A stretch of 64,000 bases of DNA from Cryoendolithus antarcticus. Lineage: Eukaryota; Ascomycota; Dothideomycetes; Cladosporiales; Cladosporiaceae. The notes under the pieces are model-generated. The model was not told where the DNA came from. It saw nothing but the letters and a program-made list of their open reading frames with translations, and made no database searches. The stretch is taken from assembly GCA_002077065.1 (NCBI GenBank), contig NAJO01000033.1, positions 62,001 through 126,000 on the forward strand, read 5' to 3'. Positions within the stretch are counted from its first letter, which is position 1. Every line of letters starts with the position of its first letter. Positions 42,606-52,888 of the stretch are shown here, in pieces. The translations under genes were made by a program, and so were the position numbers.

Positions 42606-43973
42606 ATGGCAGACTCAGGTAGTGCGACGGTGGTCACTGCGACAGCGGACTGCGGCGATTCTGCAACTAAAGTCGACCCCATACCGGAATCAGTGCGGTT
42701 GTGTATGTTTGCGCCCCCGAGCACTCCAGCGGATGGCTTCGAGCGGACTGCCAATTACGCCAAGGGACCCGAGCAGTACTTGAAGAAAGCACTTGGTGAG
42801 GATGTCTTCGATCAGCGGAAGGATCTTCTGAGCCTACCCGAAATCGTCGACAAGGACGGCTACGGCGATGGCAAGCACAAGTCGCATTTCGAAGGTCATA
42901 TCGCGAAGCTGTTTGGAAAGGAGGCTGGTTTATTCTTCATCACTGGCGTACAAGCCCAATTGGCCGCACTTAAGATTCACTGCACTCGCGCCAGCAATCC
43001 ACGAGTCGCGTGGCATATCTCGTGTCATCTCGAGTCTGCCGAGGAACGTGCCTACGAGGAGCTCTACGGTCTGGAGCGTATACTTCTTGGATCAAACCCT
43101 GATGCTCTGCCGACGGTACGGGAAATCAAGACGCTGCTAGAGCTGCCTGCAGACGAGCGACCCGCAGTCCTGCTGCTTGAGTTGCCGAACAGGAATCTGG
43201 GCTGTGCTACTTACACATTCGATGAGCTGGTCGAGATCTCATCAGCGTGTAAGGCTGCAGGTGTCGTGCTGCATTGCGATGGTGCAAGGATCTGGGAGAT
43301 CGAGCCGTACTACCAGACTCTTTCTGGCAAGACATTCAAGGACATCGCTCACCTCTTCGACACTATCTATATGAGCTTCTACAAGGCGCTCCAAGGCGCG
43401 AGTGGTGCGATGCTGCTCGCTAACGACAAGAGGCTCATTGCTGATGCCAAGATGTGGCAACGCAGAGCAGGTGGCAACGCTTTCAGTCTTGCATATCAGG
43501 TCATCGACTCTGAACGAGGCTATAATGAGAACATTGGAACGTTTGCCCGGAAACGAGAGAAGATGATCGAGGTGGTGTCTGGCATCAAAGCTGCCACCAA
43601 GGACAAGAGAGCCACAGACGGCCAGCAGATCATTCAGTTCATTCCACATGAGACGACCTGTTGTCAAACGCGGACTGCGTTCTGTGGTTATTCACCTGAG
43701 AAGATCTACGCAGCACGCGACGTGGTCGCGAGCAAGACAGGCGTCAGAGTGCTGGAAAGGGTGTGGCCGAAGCAGACGCTGGACGAAATGCTAGCAATGG
43801 ATCGGAAGGGTCTGAAACCCGAAGCTGTGAGTAACGGGACAGACGAAGTGCATCGACACGAGATTGAGTGGATGATGATGAGTGTCACGGAGAAGATACC
43901 GACAAAGACCTTTGTCGATGGGTACGTGGCTCTATGCGATGCGCTTTTAGCTGGAAATGAGAAGACGCACTGA
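42606..43973 (+). CDS. PLP-dependent beta-eliminating lyase (threonine-aldolase / tyrosine-phenol-lyase fold)
   Basis: Single exon, 455 residues. The type I PLP fold is shown by the cofactor Asp in LHCDGARIWE (D225) and the Schiff-base Lys in YMSFYKALQGASGAM (K260), the pattern of the beta-eliminating lyase family (Pfam Beta_elim_lyase). Other marks: LLLELPNRNLGCATYTFDEL and KMWQRRAGGNAFSLAYQV. Bacterial and fungal relatives cleave threonine or related beta-hydroxy amino acids. The protein is longer than the classical threonine aldolases (about 340-380) owing to N- and C-terminal extensions. Exact substrate undetermined. Confidence 0.87.
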   Translation: MADSGSATVVTATADCGDSATKVDPIPESVRLCMFAPPSTPADGFERTANYAKGPEQYLKKALGEDVFDQRKDLLSLPEIVDKDGYGDGKHKSHFEGHIAKLFGKEAGLFFITGVQAQLAALKIHCTRASNPRVAWHISCHLESAEERAYEELYGLERILLGSNPDALPTVREIKTLLELPADERPAVLLLELPNRNLGCATYTFDELVEISSACKAAGVVLHCDGARIWEIEPYYQTLSGKTFKDIAHLFDTIYMSFYKALQGASGAMLLANDKRLIADAKMWQRRAGGNAFSLAYQVIDSERGYNENIGTFARKREKMIEVVSGIKAATKDKRATDGQQIIQFIPHETTCCQTRTAFCGYSPEKIYAARDVVASKTGVRVLERVWPKQTLDEMLAMDRKGLKPEAVSNGTDEVHRHEIEWMMMSVTEKIPTKTFVDGYVALCDALLAGNEKTH

Positions 43974-44491
43974 GCATGTCCCAAAGCTCTTCACATCAGA
44001 CATAGAAGCTTCTTATGGTTTCAGAAACCGTGTAAATGCTTCATGCCCGCTCAGTCTCTCGCTCCAGTATCTACATATGTACATACCTTATTTCACAAGC
44101 GAACTTGTGTGGCAGGCGCTGATTGGGCGATGAGTTCCTGCCACCACACGAATTTACCAAGCTCTGTGCAGCAGTCGCGACGATACCGTCAACCTCACCT
44201 ATTCTTCCTGCTTACTCTCGACACGTACCTCCATGCTACTACTAAACACGTAGCACTCTCATCACCTCGTCGCTCCGCTCCGCTCCCTTCCCTCTCACTC
44301 CACCGCCTCCTTCGATCTCTCTTCCGTTAGTCAACCCCACCACGAAGAGCTCGCACGAATTGGTACTGATACGCGACACCGCAGTTCGTCCGACCACACC
44401 TTTCAACCCCCCGCTCAAGCTTCCTACGAGGTTGCCTTCTTCACGTGATACCTAAACCCTCCCGCAACAAACAATCCGAATCTCTCCCGCC
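43974..44491 (+). promoter_or_regulatory. Upstream region of the KH gene with long pyrimidine tract
   Basis: 518 nt. From about 44256 to 44326 the sequence is almost purely C and T (CTCCGCTCCGCTCCCTTCCC and similar), a CT box often found just upstream of transcription start in well-expressed filamentous fungal genes. Confidence 0.6.
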
Positions 44492-45628
44492 ATGTCAGGT
44501 CAAGAAGCGACCTCGCCCGGAGTCGATGCAGGTGTCCACAACATCACCGATAGACTCGGTGCCCTGAATACCAACCACGAGGACACCCCGCGTACCGACG
44601 AGGAATATGGCCAAGCGCAGCTCACTCTCCGTGCTATCGTCACGTCGAAAGAGGCTGGTGTGATCATTGGCAAAGCGGGCGCCAACGTCGCCGAGTTGCG
44701 TGAGAAGACTGGGGTCAGGGCTGGCGTTAGCAAGGTTGTGCCTGGTGTTCATGACCGCGTTTTGACAGTCAGTGGAGCGCTGAACGCGATCGCTGAGGCC
44801 TATGGCTTGGTTGCCGATGGGCTGGTCAAGGGAGCGCCGCAGGTTGGCATGGGAGGTGTAGTGGCTAGTCCGAATACTCACCGTACGTTGAATTCGACAC
44901 TAGATGAACGCTGGAAGACTGACAATGACACAGCCGTCCGCCTTCTGATCTCGCACAACCAAATGGGTACCATCATTGGCCGACAGGGAGCAAAGATCAA
45001 GCAGATCCAGGACGGCTCAGGCGTCCGCATGGTCGCGCAGAAGGAGATGCTACCACAGTCAACTGAACGCATCGTCGAGGTACAAGGCACACCTGAGGGC
45101 GTCCAAAAGGCGGTGTGGGAGATCGGTCGCTGCCTTGTCGATGACGAACAGCGCGGCTTCGGCACAGTCCTCTACAGCCCAGTCACACGTGTTCAAGGCG
45201 GTGCACTTGGCAGTCCACCTACCAATGGAGGCGGCTACGGTGCTCCTCGTAGCTTCAACCGCACTGGCAACGGCGCGGACTTCACTGGAGCCTCTCAGCA
45301 ACAGTACGCGCCTCGTCAGAACGGAGACAGCGCGGGCGCTGGCCAAGCCACTGTCGAAGAGGGCGAAGACATCCAAACCCAGAACATCTCCATCCCCGCC
45401 GACATGGTGGGCTGCATCATCGGACGTGGTGGCAGCAAGATCAGCGAGATCCGCAAGACCTCCGGCGCGCGCATCAGCATCGCCAAGGCGCCTCACGACG
45501 ACAGCGGCGAGCGTATGTTCACCATCACTGGCGGCCCAAGTGCAAATGAGAAAGCTCTGTACCTGCTCTACGAGAACCTCGAGTCCGAGAAGATGCGTCG
45601 CAGCCAGATCCCCGAGGCAGCGGCGTAG
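44492..45628 (+). CDS. Triple KH-domain RNA-binding protein (PCBP / Rnc1-like)
   Basis: Single exon, 378 residues. Three KH domains with intact GxxG loops are at about 45-108 (GVIIGKAGANV), 145-210 (GTIIGRQGAKI) and 293-355 (GCIIGRGGSKI). The linker between KH2 and KH3 is Gly/Gln/Asn-rich (NGGGYGAPRS, QQQYAPRQNG). The architecture (two KH close together, a linker and a third at the end) is that of poly(C)-binding proteins, S. pombe Rnc1 and S. cerevisiae Pbp2/Hek2. Such proteins regulate mRNA stability, localisation and export. Confidence 0.93.
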   Translation: MSGQEATSPGVDAGVHNITDRLGALNTNHEDTPRTDEEYGQAQLTLRAIVTSKEAGVIIGKAGANVAELREKTGVRAGVSKVVPGVHDRVLTVSGALNAIAEAYGLVADGLVKGAPQVGMGGVVASPNTHRTLNSTLDERWKTDNDTAVRLLISHNQMGTIIGRQGAKIKQIQDGSGVRMVAQKEMLPQSTERIVEVQGTPEGVQKAVWEIGRCLVDDEQRGFGTVLYSPVTRVQGGALGSPPTNGGGYGAPRSFNRTGNGADFTGASQQQYAPRQNGDSAGAGQATVEEGEDIQTQNISIPADMVGCIIGRGGSKISEIRKTSGARISIAKAPHDDSGERMFTITGGPSANEKALYLLYENLESEKMRRSQIPEAAA

Positions 45629-46112
45629 TCAGCCGGCCCGGTGTACTGAGCTGCCGCATCGCCTCGAGGCTCGTGGCAAACCGGCTCCACGCAATGTCGG
45701 CGTACGGCTCGATCAGGGTCGGCTCGATGTTCGCAGGTCGTGCATCTCGCAACTTCCAAAAGCACTGCTTCCCGGCACTCGATATCATGCAATCATGCAT
45801 AATGACTTAACGACTCGTACGCTTCACACGAGATTGCTTTCAACCTCATCCGTCCAGCCGCCTGTATCAACAGACACCCCTCAATATCGTCATTGGGTCG
45901 CCTGGCACGGGTAGCGGATTTTTAGGATGCGCTCTACAACTTGACATGCTTTGCATAGCGGTCGAGATAACAGGTGTCGTCTTGCTTGAGGGGAGGATTA
46001 GCTGCAGGCAATGGTGCGAGAACATCTTCGCTTGATAAGTAGCATATAGGAGCGCTTCTATACTCGTATAGCTATGGTGCAGCAGACATCGAAGCCACGG
46101 GTTCAAGCACAC
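45629..46112. other. Intergenic between convergent KH gene and tentative 198-aa gene
   Basis: 484 nt. Frames reading on from the KH gene in other phases are shadows. No RNA gene seen. Confidence 0.45.
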
Positions 46113-46761
46113 CTATTTCATTCCGTCGCAATCGTCTCTCTCGTGTTGAAAATCGATCAGAGACATGGCGAACGCACTCTGCAGTGTCTGCCTCGTCGTT
46201 GACTTCCGAGTACTCCCCTGCCATTCCCTCCCGCTCACCACTTCATACAGTACCATAGCCCGCAACACATACCAACCAGTTTCCGAACCAGGCAATGACG
46301 CCAAGAAGTGACACCCACTAGCTCCCGCCGCCAACATCCACTCAACATCATGCAAATCGCTCGGAACGTGGTTCATCATCTCCACGGCAGACCTCTCGTA
46401 TTTCCGTCGCTGGTCCTCGACCGTTGATCTGAGCGGGCGACGTTCTGATCGCTACCTGATTCCTCCCATAGCACGGAGAAGTTGCGGACCGTCCATTAAT
46501 CACCTTGGCGAAGCTTAGCATCTTCGCTGCCACCTTCCGCTCTGGGACCCCTACCGGTATCTGACGGGGAAGTGATGAAGTATAACTGCTATAAACGCGG
46601 CTGGACTGAGAAGACAGACGCCTCGTGGTGACGAGTGCTAGTGTACCGCCAAACCGAGGAGGAGGAGACGAATGGGATTTCCGGCTGAAATGCTTGAGTT
46701 GGGACGGGTGGGCAGAGTTTGGGGTGGGTGTGAGGGATGAGAGGGGAGGGAGGGTTGGCAT
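46113..46761 (-). CDS. Tentative two-exon gene of unknown function (198 aa)
   Basis: Model: exons 46761-46504 and 46451-46113, intron GTGATT..GGTAG of 52 nt. The first exon is basic and Ser/Pro-rich, without acidic residues for its first 60 codons, so it could be a mitochondrial presequence. The second is a helical, Met-rich segment (RKYERSAVEMMNHVPSDLHDVEWML, then GASGCHFLASLPGSE). An in-frame ATG 24 nt further upstream (46785) is possible. Composition of the second exon looks coding, but I recognise no family and the splice donor is weak; without splicing the first frame ends at 46348. Confidence 0.4.
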
Positions 46762-47320
46762 GTCACTGGCGAAATATACCTGCATCCTACACGTGTAGGC
46801 GGAGCTCTACCTACCCTTCTCCAGTAGCGCAGGCTATCGAGAGACCACGGATCAGACGACGCCGCTAGCAGCGGGCTGACTAGCTGAGGATAGCATACAC
46901 CGCCTCTCGAGCTTGGGAGTTATGACTTGTAACATATCAGGCCACGGAATGCAGTGATGCTGACATTGCACCGGACCCTGCCCTGTCCGAGGAAAAATCG
47001 CGTACGCATAGCTGCAAGTAGCTGACTGACAGTTGACGAAGTGTTTGGCGATGGAGGAGAAGGCACATGCACGGGAGCACGCAACTCCACAGTGTCTATC
47101 AAAGGCACTGCATCACGATTATCTGCCTCCGGTTGTGGGACTTCCTCGTATACTGATCGAGTCTACATGCATCGACCTAGAGCGGACGAAGCGATGTTGT
47201 AGGAGAGGGAAGGTCAATGCAGCTTAGTATACACAGTCAATATGCTACAGAATGCCACGGGGTATCTCACAACATGTTCAAAGCTGATCGCTCACACCCA
47301 TGCTACGCCACGCAATGCAT
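46762..47320. other. Intergenic, nothing recognised
   Basis: 559 nt upstream of the tentative gene and downstream of the Lam/Sip3 gene (both on the minus strand); no repeat or RNA gene seen. Confidence 0.4.
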
Positions 47321-50300
47321 TCACAGCAACGATGTCCCATTCTCCACTCGCTCGAGTTCCACGTTGCAGCTCCCGCAGTACCGCTCCAATTCTTCACGGA
47401 CGCCGCGCTCTTTCGTCGAAACGACTTGCTGGTCCTTACTTTTGGCTTTACTTCGTGCTTTCTCCCTCGCCTGCAGCACATTCCTCATCTTCTCGCATTT
47501 CGCAGCCTCATCTCGTACCCACGTATCGTACTCAGCCAGCACAATGTCCTTCTCGACACGATTGACGACCCGCAGCGCGACAAGCAAATCATGTCGATAC
47601 CTCGCGATCGCGTCGCGTGTACGACTGAGTCTATGATCGGATTGGTAGGCATTGTCCGCACTGACCAGTGCAGGAGCGAGCTGCTGCCCAAACGTCGACC
47701 TGCAAGTCTTGACGCCATCCGAGCCGAAAGCCAAAGCTGTCACGTTGTCCAAGTCCGGGGTGATGAACTCATCGATATCATTGACGTACACCGCCCTTGC
47801 CATGACAGGGCTCGGCGTCACGCCTAGTCTCGCGACAAACTTCGCCGCGCTGCGCTCATTGTACCACACGTAAGAGTCGCGGTAGCCGTACCAAGTGTTG
47901 TACGCAAAGCTCGCAGCTAGTAGCAAGACGAGGAAAGAGTGCGCATTGCAGACACTGATGATGCTTTTGCTGATTGCGATCAAAACATCGAACATGCCGT
48001 AGAAGAGCTGGACGAATCGCTGTAACGCATCGTCGAGGACCATGCCGGGTAAGGTCTGCCGTCTGGCTTGCTTTGCGTTCTTCAGGACCGCCAAAGTGGG
48101 AGCGGCGGACGAGTCTAGTCGCGTAGGCTGGGTCGCGACTCCAATCGCACCGAAGATGTCAACGGCTTTGTTGGTCTTGCTGTGATTGCCGAGCTTGGCT
48201 ACTTGGTCCATCGCAACGTTCGTCAGATCAAGCGCGTCAGCCTCGAGGTTATTGAAGGCGTGTGTCTCGACCAGACGCTGGAAGTAGGCCGGTCGAGGCG
48301 CGCGACTCCAGCGGATCTGCTGATACACCGCTAGCTTACATCTGGACTTCGCAGAGTGCGTGATCACAATCTTCGACGTCAAGGTAAAGCGGTTGGCGAA
48401 GGGCAGGCGCCACGGACGCTTCGTGTTGGTGACAACATAGCAGAGATGGTCGTTGTAGATGTCAATGGCCTGTATGTCGCTCATCGGCGTGGTCGGATCG
48501 TCACCCGAGAAGTGACGAATCCAGTGGGCTGCTCCGTCTGGCTTCGTCCACGGAGACTGCACGATGTCGGCACCCCAGCGATTGCAGTAGAGCAGCTGAA
48601 AGACAGCACTCTTGTCTCCGAAGACCACGTGGAACAGCGCCTTTGCACTGACGTTGAAGTCCCGTGAGATGAACGCCCGCATACCTTGCGGCGCATACTG
48701 CACTGCCGATGACGGCAGCTTGAACTTCTGAATCTCCTTGCCAGTTCTGGTAGGCTCGCCGTAAAGGTTACCGTCGACGTGCAGACTCGCCTTGACGTTG
48801 CGAGGCCGTCGGGAGTCTAGCTGTCCTGTGGCTCCTTCATCAGGAGTGTAGCGTACGTCTTCCCAGCTTTCGACAGAAGAGCTGCGCTTGAGATCCTCGC
48901 CTTCCATTCTGATCAGCGTTCGGAGCACTTCTTCGATCTCGCTCGGCCTCTGAGCAGCAGCATTGTGTACGAGGTAGCTGAGGCGTCTCTGCAGTAGCCG
49001 AAGCGGCTCAAGGAATATCTTGATCGTGATGCGACGGAGCTCGTCAATCCGTGAGTTGTCTTTGAGATGTAGGTACATGAAGTCACAATCTCGCCCAGGC
49101 GCTGCGGTGACCTCCTCAATGCTGCTTAAGTCGACGCTAGTGGTTAGCACCAGCCCAAGATGATGGCTATAGAAGTATACAGCTTTCGTCGTCACGTAGA
49201 CCCGACCGGGGAAGTCCTGCTGCTCGTTTGGATTCCAGGTTGCTCGGAACACAAGAACCACCTTGTCATTTGCCACCAAGGATGGGAACAGCATGCGAAA
49301 CTGCGCTTGCTGCGCCTTGAGTGCAAGTGGATAGTAGTTAGGGTACGCATTCGTAGCTTCCATCGTCGGACCAGATGGCGCTGCCGTTGCTGCCACATCA
49401 GTAGTACTCATGGTCTTACGATGTGCTAGGCTTCCGAGACCGAGAGACGGGTCCCCAAGCATGGGAAGCCTGTTCTCCGATTCGCCTTCCATGATGCCAA
49501 GGTCATCTTGGGTGGCAGCAGCAGTGGTCCCTGTGCCTGGCTGCTCTGACGCTGCTACAGGTGCAGCTTGCGACATTTTGCCGTCCTCGCCTAGTTTGTT
49601 GACATAGCCCCAAGTTGTGGTACCCCATAGGTTCGCTAAAATACCGGATGGCACTGCTGATCCGTCCATGCGGCCAAGATCGCGCTCCCCGCTGATGACC
49701 ACAGCTGTATGGCTAAGGTTCGTGGCGGCCGGAGGATTTGCGAGGGTGGATGGAGCGAGAGAACTGCTCGACATCGTGAAGCTTCTGAAGGGTGTCTCCC
49801 CACTCGTGGGCGTTGGTGCACCAGGACCCACCGGCAGAATGTTATGACTGGCACTGATCAAGCTCGCAATACCTTGAGGACCGCCAGAAGATGATGCGGT
49901 GGATCGTTTGTGCAGATCCAGCTTCTGGATGATGCGAGCGGCGTGCTCACGTGTGCCTTCGCTCTCTCCACGCTCGAGGCTCGTGACTCTTCGGTTTGGG
50001 TTGACATCGAAGCTAGCTCTGTTGGCGATACCTCCTAGTGTCTCCGCACGTTCTGGAGCAGCAAGACCCGTCATGTCTTCACTTGCATCTCGAGCATGTC
50101 GATCTTCAACTTTGGCCGCGAGCTCTGGCGCAACAGGAGGACTAATCGCAAACGCAGGGTCAACTCCGATAGTGCCACTCGCCTCTGTGCTTGCAGGATC
50201 CTGCAATGCCTTCCGTTTCGCCATTTCAAACGCACTGATCCACTCGGTGAGCTCAGCTTGCGTCTCAGCTTGCAGAATGATGCTTGCGTCTTTGGTCTTT

Positions 50301-51490
50301 ACATCAAAGCAGAAGCGACGCTCTTCTTGGAACGCCGGTCGTACACTGCACAAAAGCACGCCAATCTTCTCGCTCTCTTCAACGCCGCCAGATCGAGCTC
50401 CTTGTACCAGCCATCCAAAGATTCCGTTCTTCACAAAGAACCACCTTCGAGACCACACAGTACGCGTGGGCTTGCCAGATAGAGTCTTAATGAAGAGCCA
50501 TCCTTGCTTCTCCGCTCTGTCCAAGCCAGGTGACGTAGCAGAGGGTGCAGTGTTGGGCCCAGCCGTCCCTGTACCCAAGTAAGGCACAGTAGATGCACTG
50601 TAGCTTTCAAGTTCTCGTGCCGGCCGCCACATATGCTCCGCACTGTCCTCGATCTGCCGTCGTGCAGTGACTAGCTCCCTCTTGAAAGCTCGCTCGGACT
50701 CCTCCATTTCCTTGCTCCAGCCACGCACTCGATCCATCTCGCCATTCCACTTGCTGAATAGTGGTGTGTTTGCCTCTCTTGCGAGTCGCATCTCTTTCCA
50801 CTGCTCAGAAAAGACTTTCACCAGAAGCTTGTCGAGCGTGAACCTCAGCTGAGGGGACAAGACGCAGAAATCCATGGCAGCCTTCAAGTATGCCTTCCTT
50901 GCCTCATGAACTTGAAATGCATCTTCCCTGAGACTGCTCGCCTCCTTTGACTTGTTCTGCCCGAGATACCGCGAGATCACGCCATCGAAATTCTTCTGCG
51001 CGGTCTCCAGGGCGCGTCTGACGTCTTTGAAAGCCTTCAGCTCATTCCCCAAGAACGACTTGATTGGCTCCACGACGATGCTGTCGTACTTCTTCACGCC
51101 TCGCAGTGTCGTGTTCCAGAACTCTCGCGCACCTTCACCGTACCGCATGAGTGCAAGGAGGGTATAGTCATGATCTAGCACCGCCTCGCTGACGCCAGCA
51201 GGAGGTGAGCTTTGGGCTAAGACGCCGTTGATGAGCGTCTCCAGCGCCGAAACTTCGATGACCAATTTCGAGGCGGCGCGGACATATCCTTCTAGCCATC
51301 TCTCTACTTGCTCGATCTGCTCAGCGAAGTGGAGTGCTGTCGCGCGGAAGGTGGGAGAGTCCAGAGCAGCTTCTTTCAAGCCCACAGGGATCAGGTTCAG
51401 GGGACGATCGACTGATTGCGCCGCGGTGGTTGCCATATCTCCGTGATTCTCGTGGGGAAGTTGGTGCGATCGTAGACTACACCCTGTCAC
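47321..51490 (-). CDS. BAR-PH-VASt sterol-transfer protein of the Lam1/Sip3 family
   Basis: Single exon, 1389 residues; the second Met (base 51436, MATTAAQSVDRPLNL) is the more likely start, giving 1371. Order: a helical BAR-like domain (about 25-290), a PH domain (about 325-425, KQGWLFIKTLSGKPTRTVWSRR), a long disordered region with Thr/Ser/Gly, a GRAM-type PH domain (about 725-830, FPSLVANDKVVLVFRATWNP and VYVTTKAVYFYSHHLGLVL), a VASt/StART-like domain (about 925-1105) and a transmembrane helix near 1170-1200 (VLLLAASFAYNTWYG). This is the arrangement of yeast Lam1/Ysp1 and Lam3/Sip3, ER proteins at plasma-membrane contact sites that move sterol back to the ER. Confidence 0.88.
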   Translation of the reverse strand: MTGCSLRSHQLPHENHGDMATTAAQSVDRPLNLIPVGLKEAALDSPTFRATALHFAEQIEQVERWLEGYVRAASKLVIEVSALETLINGVLAQSSPPAGVSEAVLDHDYTLLALMRYGEGAREFWNTTLRGVKKYDSIVVEPIKSFLGNELKAFKDVRRALETAQKNFDGVISRYLGQNKSKEASSLREDAFQVHEARKAYLKAAMDFCVLSPQLRFTLDKLLVKVFSEQWKEMRLAREANTPLFSKWNGEMDRVRGWSKEMEESERAFKRELVTARRQIEDSAEHMWRPARELESYSASTVPYLGTGTAGPNTAPSATSPGLDRAEKQGWLFIKTLSGKPTRTVWSRRWFFVKNGIFGWLVQGARSGGVEESEKIGVLLCSVRPAFQEERRFCFDVKTKDASIILQAETQAELTEWISAFEMAKRKALQDPASTEASGTIGVDPAFAISPPVAPELAAKVEDRHARDASEDMTGLAAPERAETLGGIANRASFDVNPNRRVTSLERGESEGTREHAARIIQKLDLHKRSTASSSGGPQGIASLISASHNILPVGPGAPTPTSGETPFRSFTMSSSSLAPSTLANPPAATNLSHTAVVISGERDLGRMDGSAVPSGILANLWGTTTWGYVNKLGEDGKMSQAAPVAASEQPGTGTTAAATQDDLGIMEGESENRLPMLGDPSLGLGSLAHRKTMSTTDVAATAAPSGPTMEATNAYPNYYPLALKAQQAQFRMLFPSLVANDKVVLVFRATWNPNEQQDFPGRVYVTTKAVYFYSHHLGLVLTTSVDLSSIEEVTAAPGRDCDFMYLHLKDNSRIDELRRITIKIFLEPLRLLQRRLSYLVHNAAAQRPSEIEEVLRTLIRMEGEDLKRSSSVESWEDVRYTPDEGATGQLDSRRPRNVKASLHVDGNLYGEPTRTGKEIQKFKLPSSAVQYAPQGMRAFISRDFNVSAKALFHVVFGDKSAVFQLLYCNRWGADIVQSPWTKPDGAAHWIRHFSGDDPTTPMSDIQAIDIYNDHLCYVVTNTKRPWRLPFANRFTLTSKIVITHSAKSRCKLAVYQQIRWSRAPRPAYFQRLVETHAFNNLEADALDLTNVAMDQVAKLGNHSKTNKAVDIFGAIGVATQPTRLDSSAAPTLAVLKNAKQARRQTLPGMVLDDALQRFVQLFYGMFDVLIAISKSIISVCNAHSFLVLLLAASFAYNTWYGYRDSYVWYNERSAAKFVARLGVTPSPVMARAVYVNDIDEFITPDLDNVTALAFGSDGVKTCRSTFGQQLAPALVSADNAYQSDHRLSRTRDAIARYRHDLLVALRVVNRVEKDIVLAEYDTWVRDEAAKCEKMRNVLQAREKARSKAKSKDQQVVSTKERGVREELERYCGSCNVELERVENGTSLL

Positions 51491-52198
51491 CGGGGACTGG
51501 AGACGTCTTGCAGGAAGGTGTAGTCAGACAATGCTGGGTCATATAGCTTCAAGGAGGGCCATGTTGCTTTTCTCTTCGCCACGTGAAATTGTTGATTGGG
51601 ACACTCACTGAGAGCACGATCTGTCTCACGGATAGAGTGTAGTGGGAGTACCCTACGTGTTACCATCACGCTCACATGCCAACTTTGTCCAGCACGCGCT
51701 TCGGCGTGACGTGCATGGTGGAGTACAGACTATATGGGCACACTGGCAAATGCAGCGAACAGACTTCTACGAGTGACGCTTCTCGAGCTTGATTGAGCTT
51801 CAACCTTCTACTCGGCTGCCGACCCTTATTAGACCTTAGGTACCCACTCCCAAACATGCACAAGCTCAGATGCTCGTGACTAAGGTAGTAGCCTCGATCG
51901 TATTCGGGGAAGCTTCGGAAGCAGCTATTGACATATGACGAACCTATGACCCGAATTTCGTTCGAATGGAACTGCACGACGCAAGCTTCCACACGCTCTA
52001 GATGGCTTACCTTATCTTCGACCTCGGGCGAGCGAGGCGTCACAATAATGGCCCAGCGCATGCCGCTTTACAACCGCACAGCTGGATCGACGTCTACATA
52101 AGGACAGCATCCCCCCCTTTCGTTGCCATTGCTAACAAGTAAGTTTAACGGATTCACTCCCTCATTCACATCATATCATCAACCTACAAGCCAACACC
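51491..52198. other. Divergent upstream region (Lam/Sip3-type / GFA gene)
   Basis: 708 nt. A minus frame at 51672-52061 is open but unrecognised and I do not call it. A C-run (cccccccttt) sits about 90 nt upstream of the GFA start. Confidence 0.4.
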
Positions 52199-52838
52199 AT
52201 GAGTCGCATACCACTGCCATCGGAGGGCGTGCAAGGCGGCGTAGACGGCGACAAGGCCACAGCAACATGCTTCTGCGGTGCTGTGCAAATCCTCTTCGTA
52301 AGCTGAGCTCACCCTCGCTGATTCGATACGACTTAGAGCTGACCTCAAACATAGCCGACTGAAAAGCCAGGCTTCGTCGACAGCTTCATCTGCAACTGCA
52401 CAGACTGTACGCCATCCTGTCCACTTCCTCACCAGGTTCCAGCACTGACTTCACACCACAGGTCACAAGATCACAGCCTCGATGTTCGCCTCGAACTTCA
52501 TTGTCAAAGAAAGCCACACCACCCACACGCGGGGCAAAGACAAGCTCACCAAATACGCTCAATCAGCCACGATCGAAAGCGGCAACACGATGGAGAACCA
52601 CTTCTGCTCTGTCTGTGGCACGCTGATGTATCGCATTTCCTCCGGCTACCCTGGATTGCTGATAACGCGTATTGGAACGATCGATGATTTCAACCTGATG
52701 GAGACGAAGATCAAGCCAAGGCTGGAGCAGTACGTGAAAGATCGCGTTGCTTGGTGTCCCGGGGCTGGGGAGGCGAAGGTAAGAGGGTTCGATGCGGCGG
52801 GGCCGTTGGGGCAGCCGTTCGAGAAGGGTGCGTTGTGA
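52199..52838 (+). CDS. GFA-domain (glutathione-dependent formaldehyde-activating-like / CENP-V) protein
   Basis: Three exons, 52199-52297, 52355-52406 and 52462-52838, 175 residues. Introns GTAAGC..ACATAG and GTACGC..CACAG give CFCGAVQILFPTEKPGF and CNCTDCHKITASMF. The zinc ligands of the fold are visible: CFCG, CNCTDC, and HFCSVCGTLM. Family members bind zinc and in some bacteria act on S-hydroxymethylglutathione; the fungal ones are mostly uncharacterised. The gene ends 50 nt from the convergent HET gene. Confidence 0.9.
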
Positions 52839-52888
52839 TCGTAGACATGCAGGAACGAGACTCGCATCGTGGTACGGTATGTACAGCA

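Noticed and set aside
49899..50582. 227-codon plus-strand frame inside the Lam/Sip3 gene
   Set aside because: Antisense to the PH-domain region, Ser/Arg-rich, no family.
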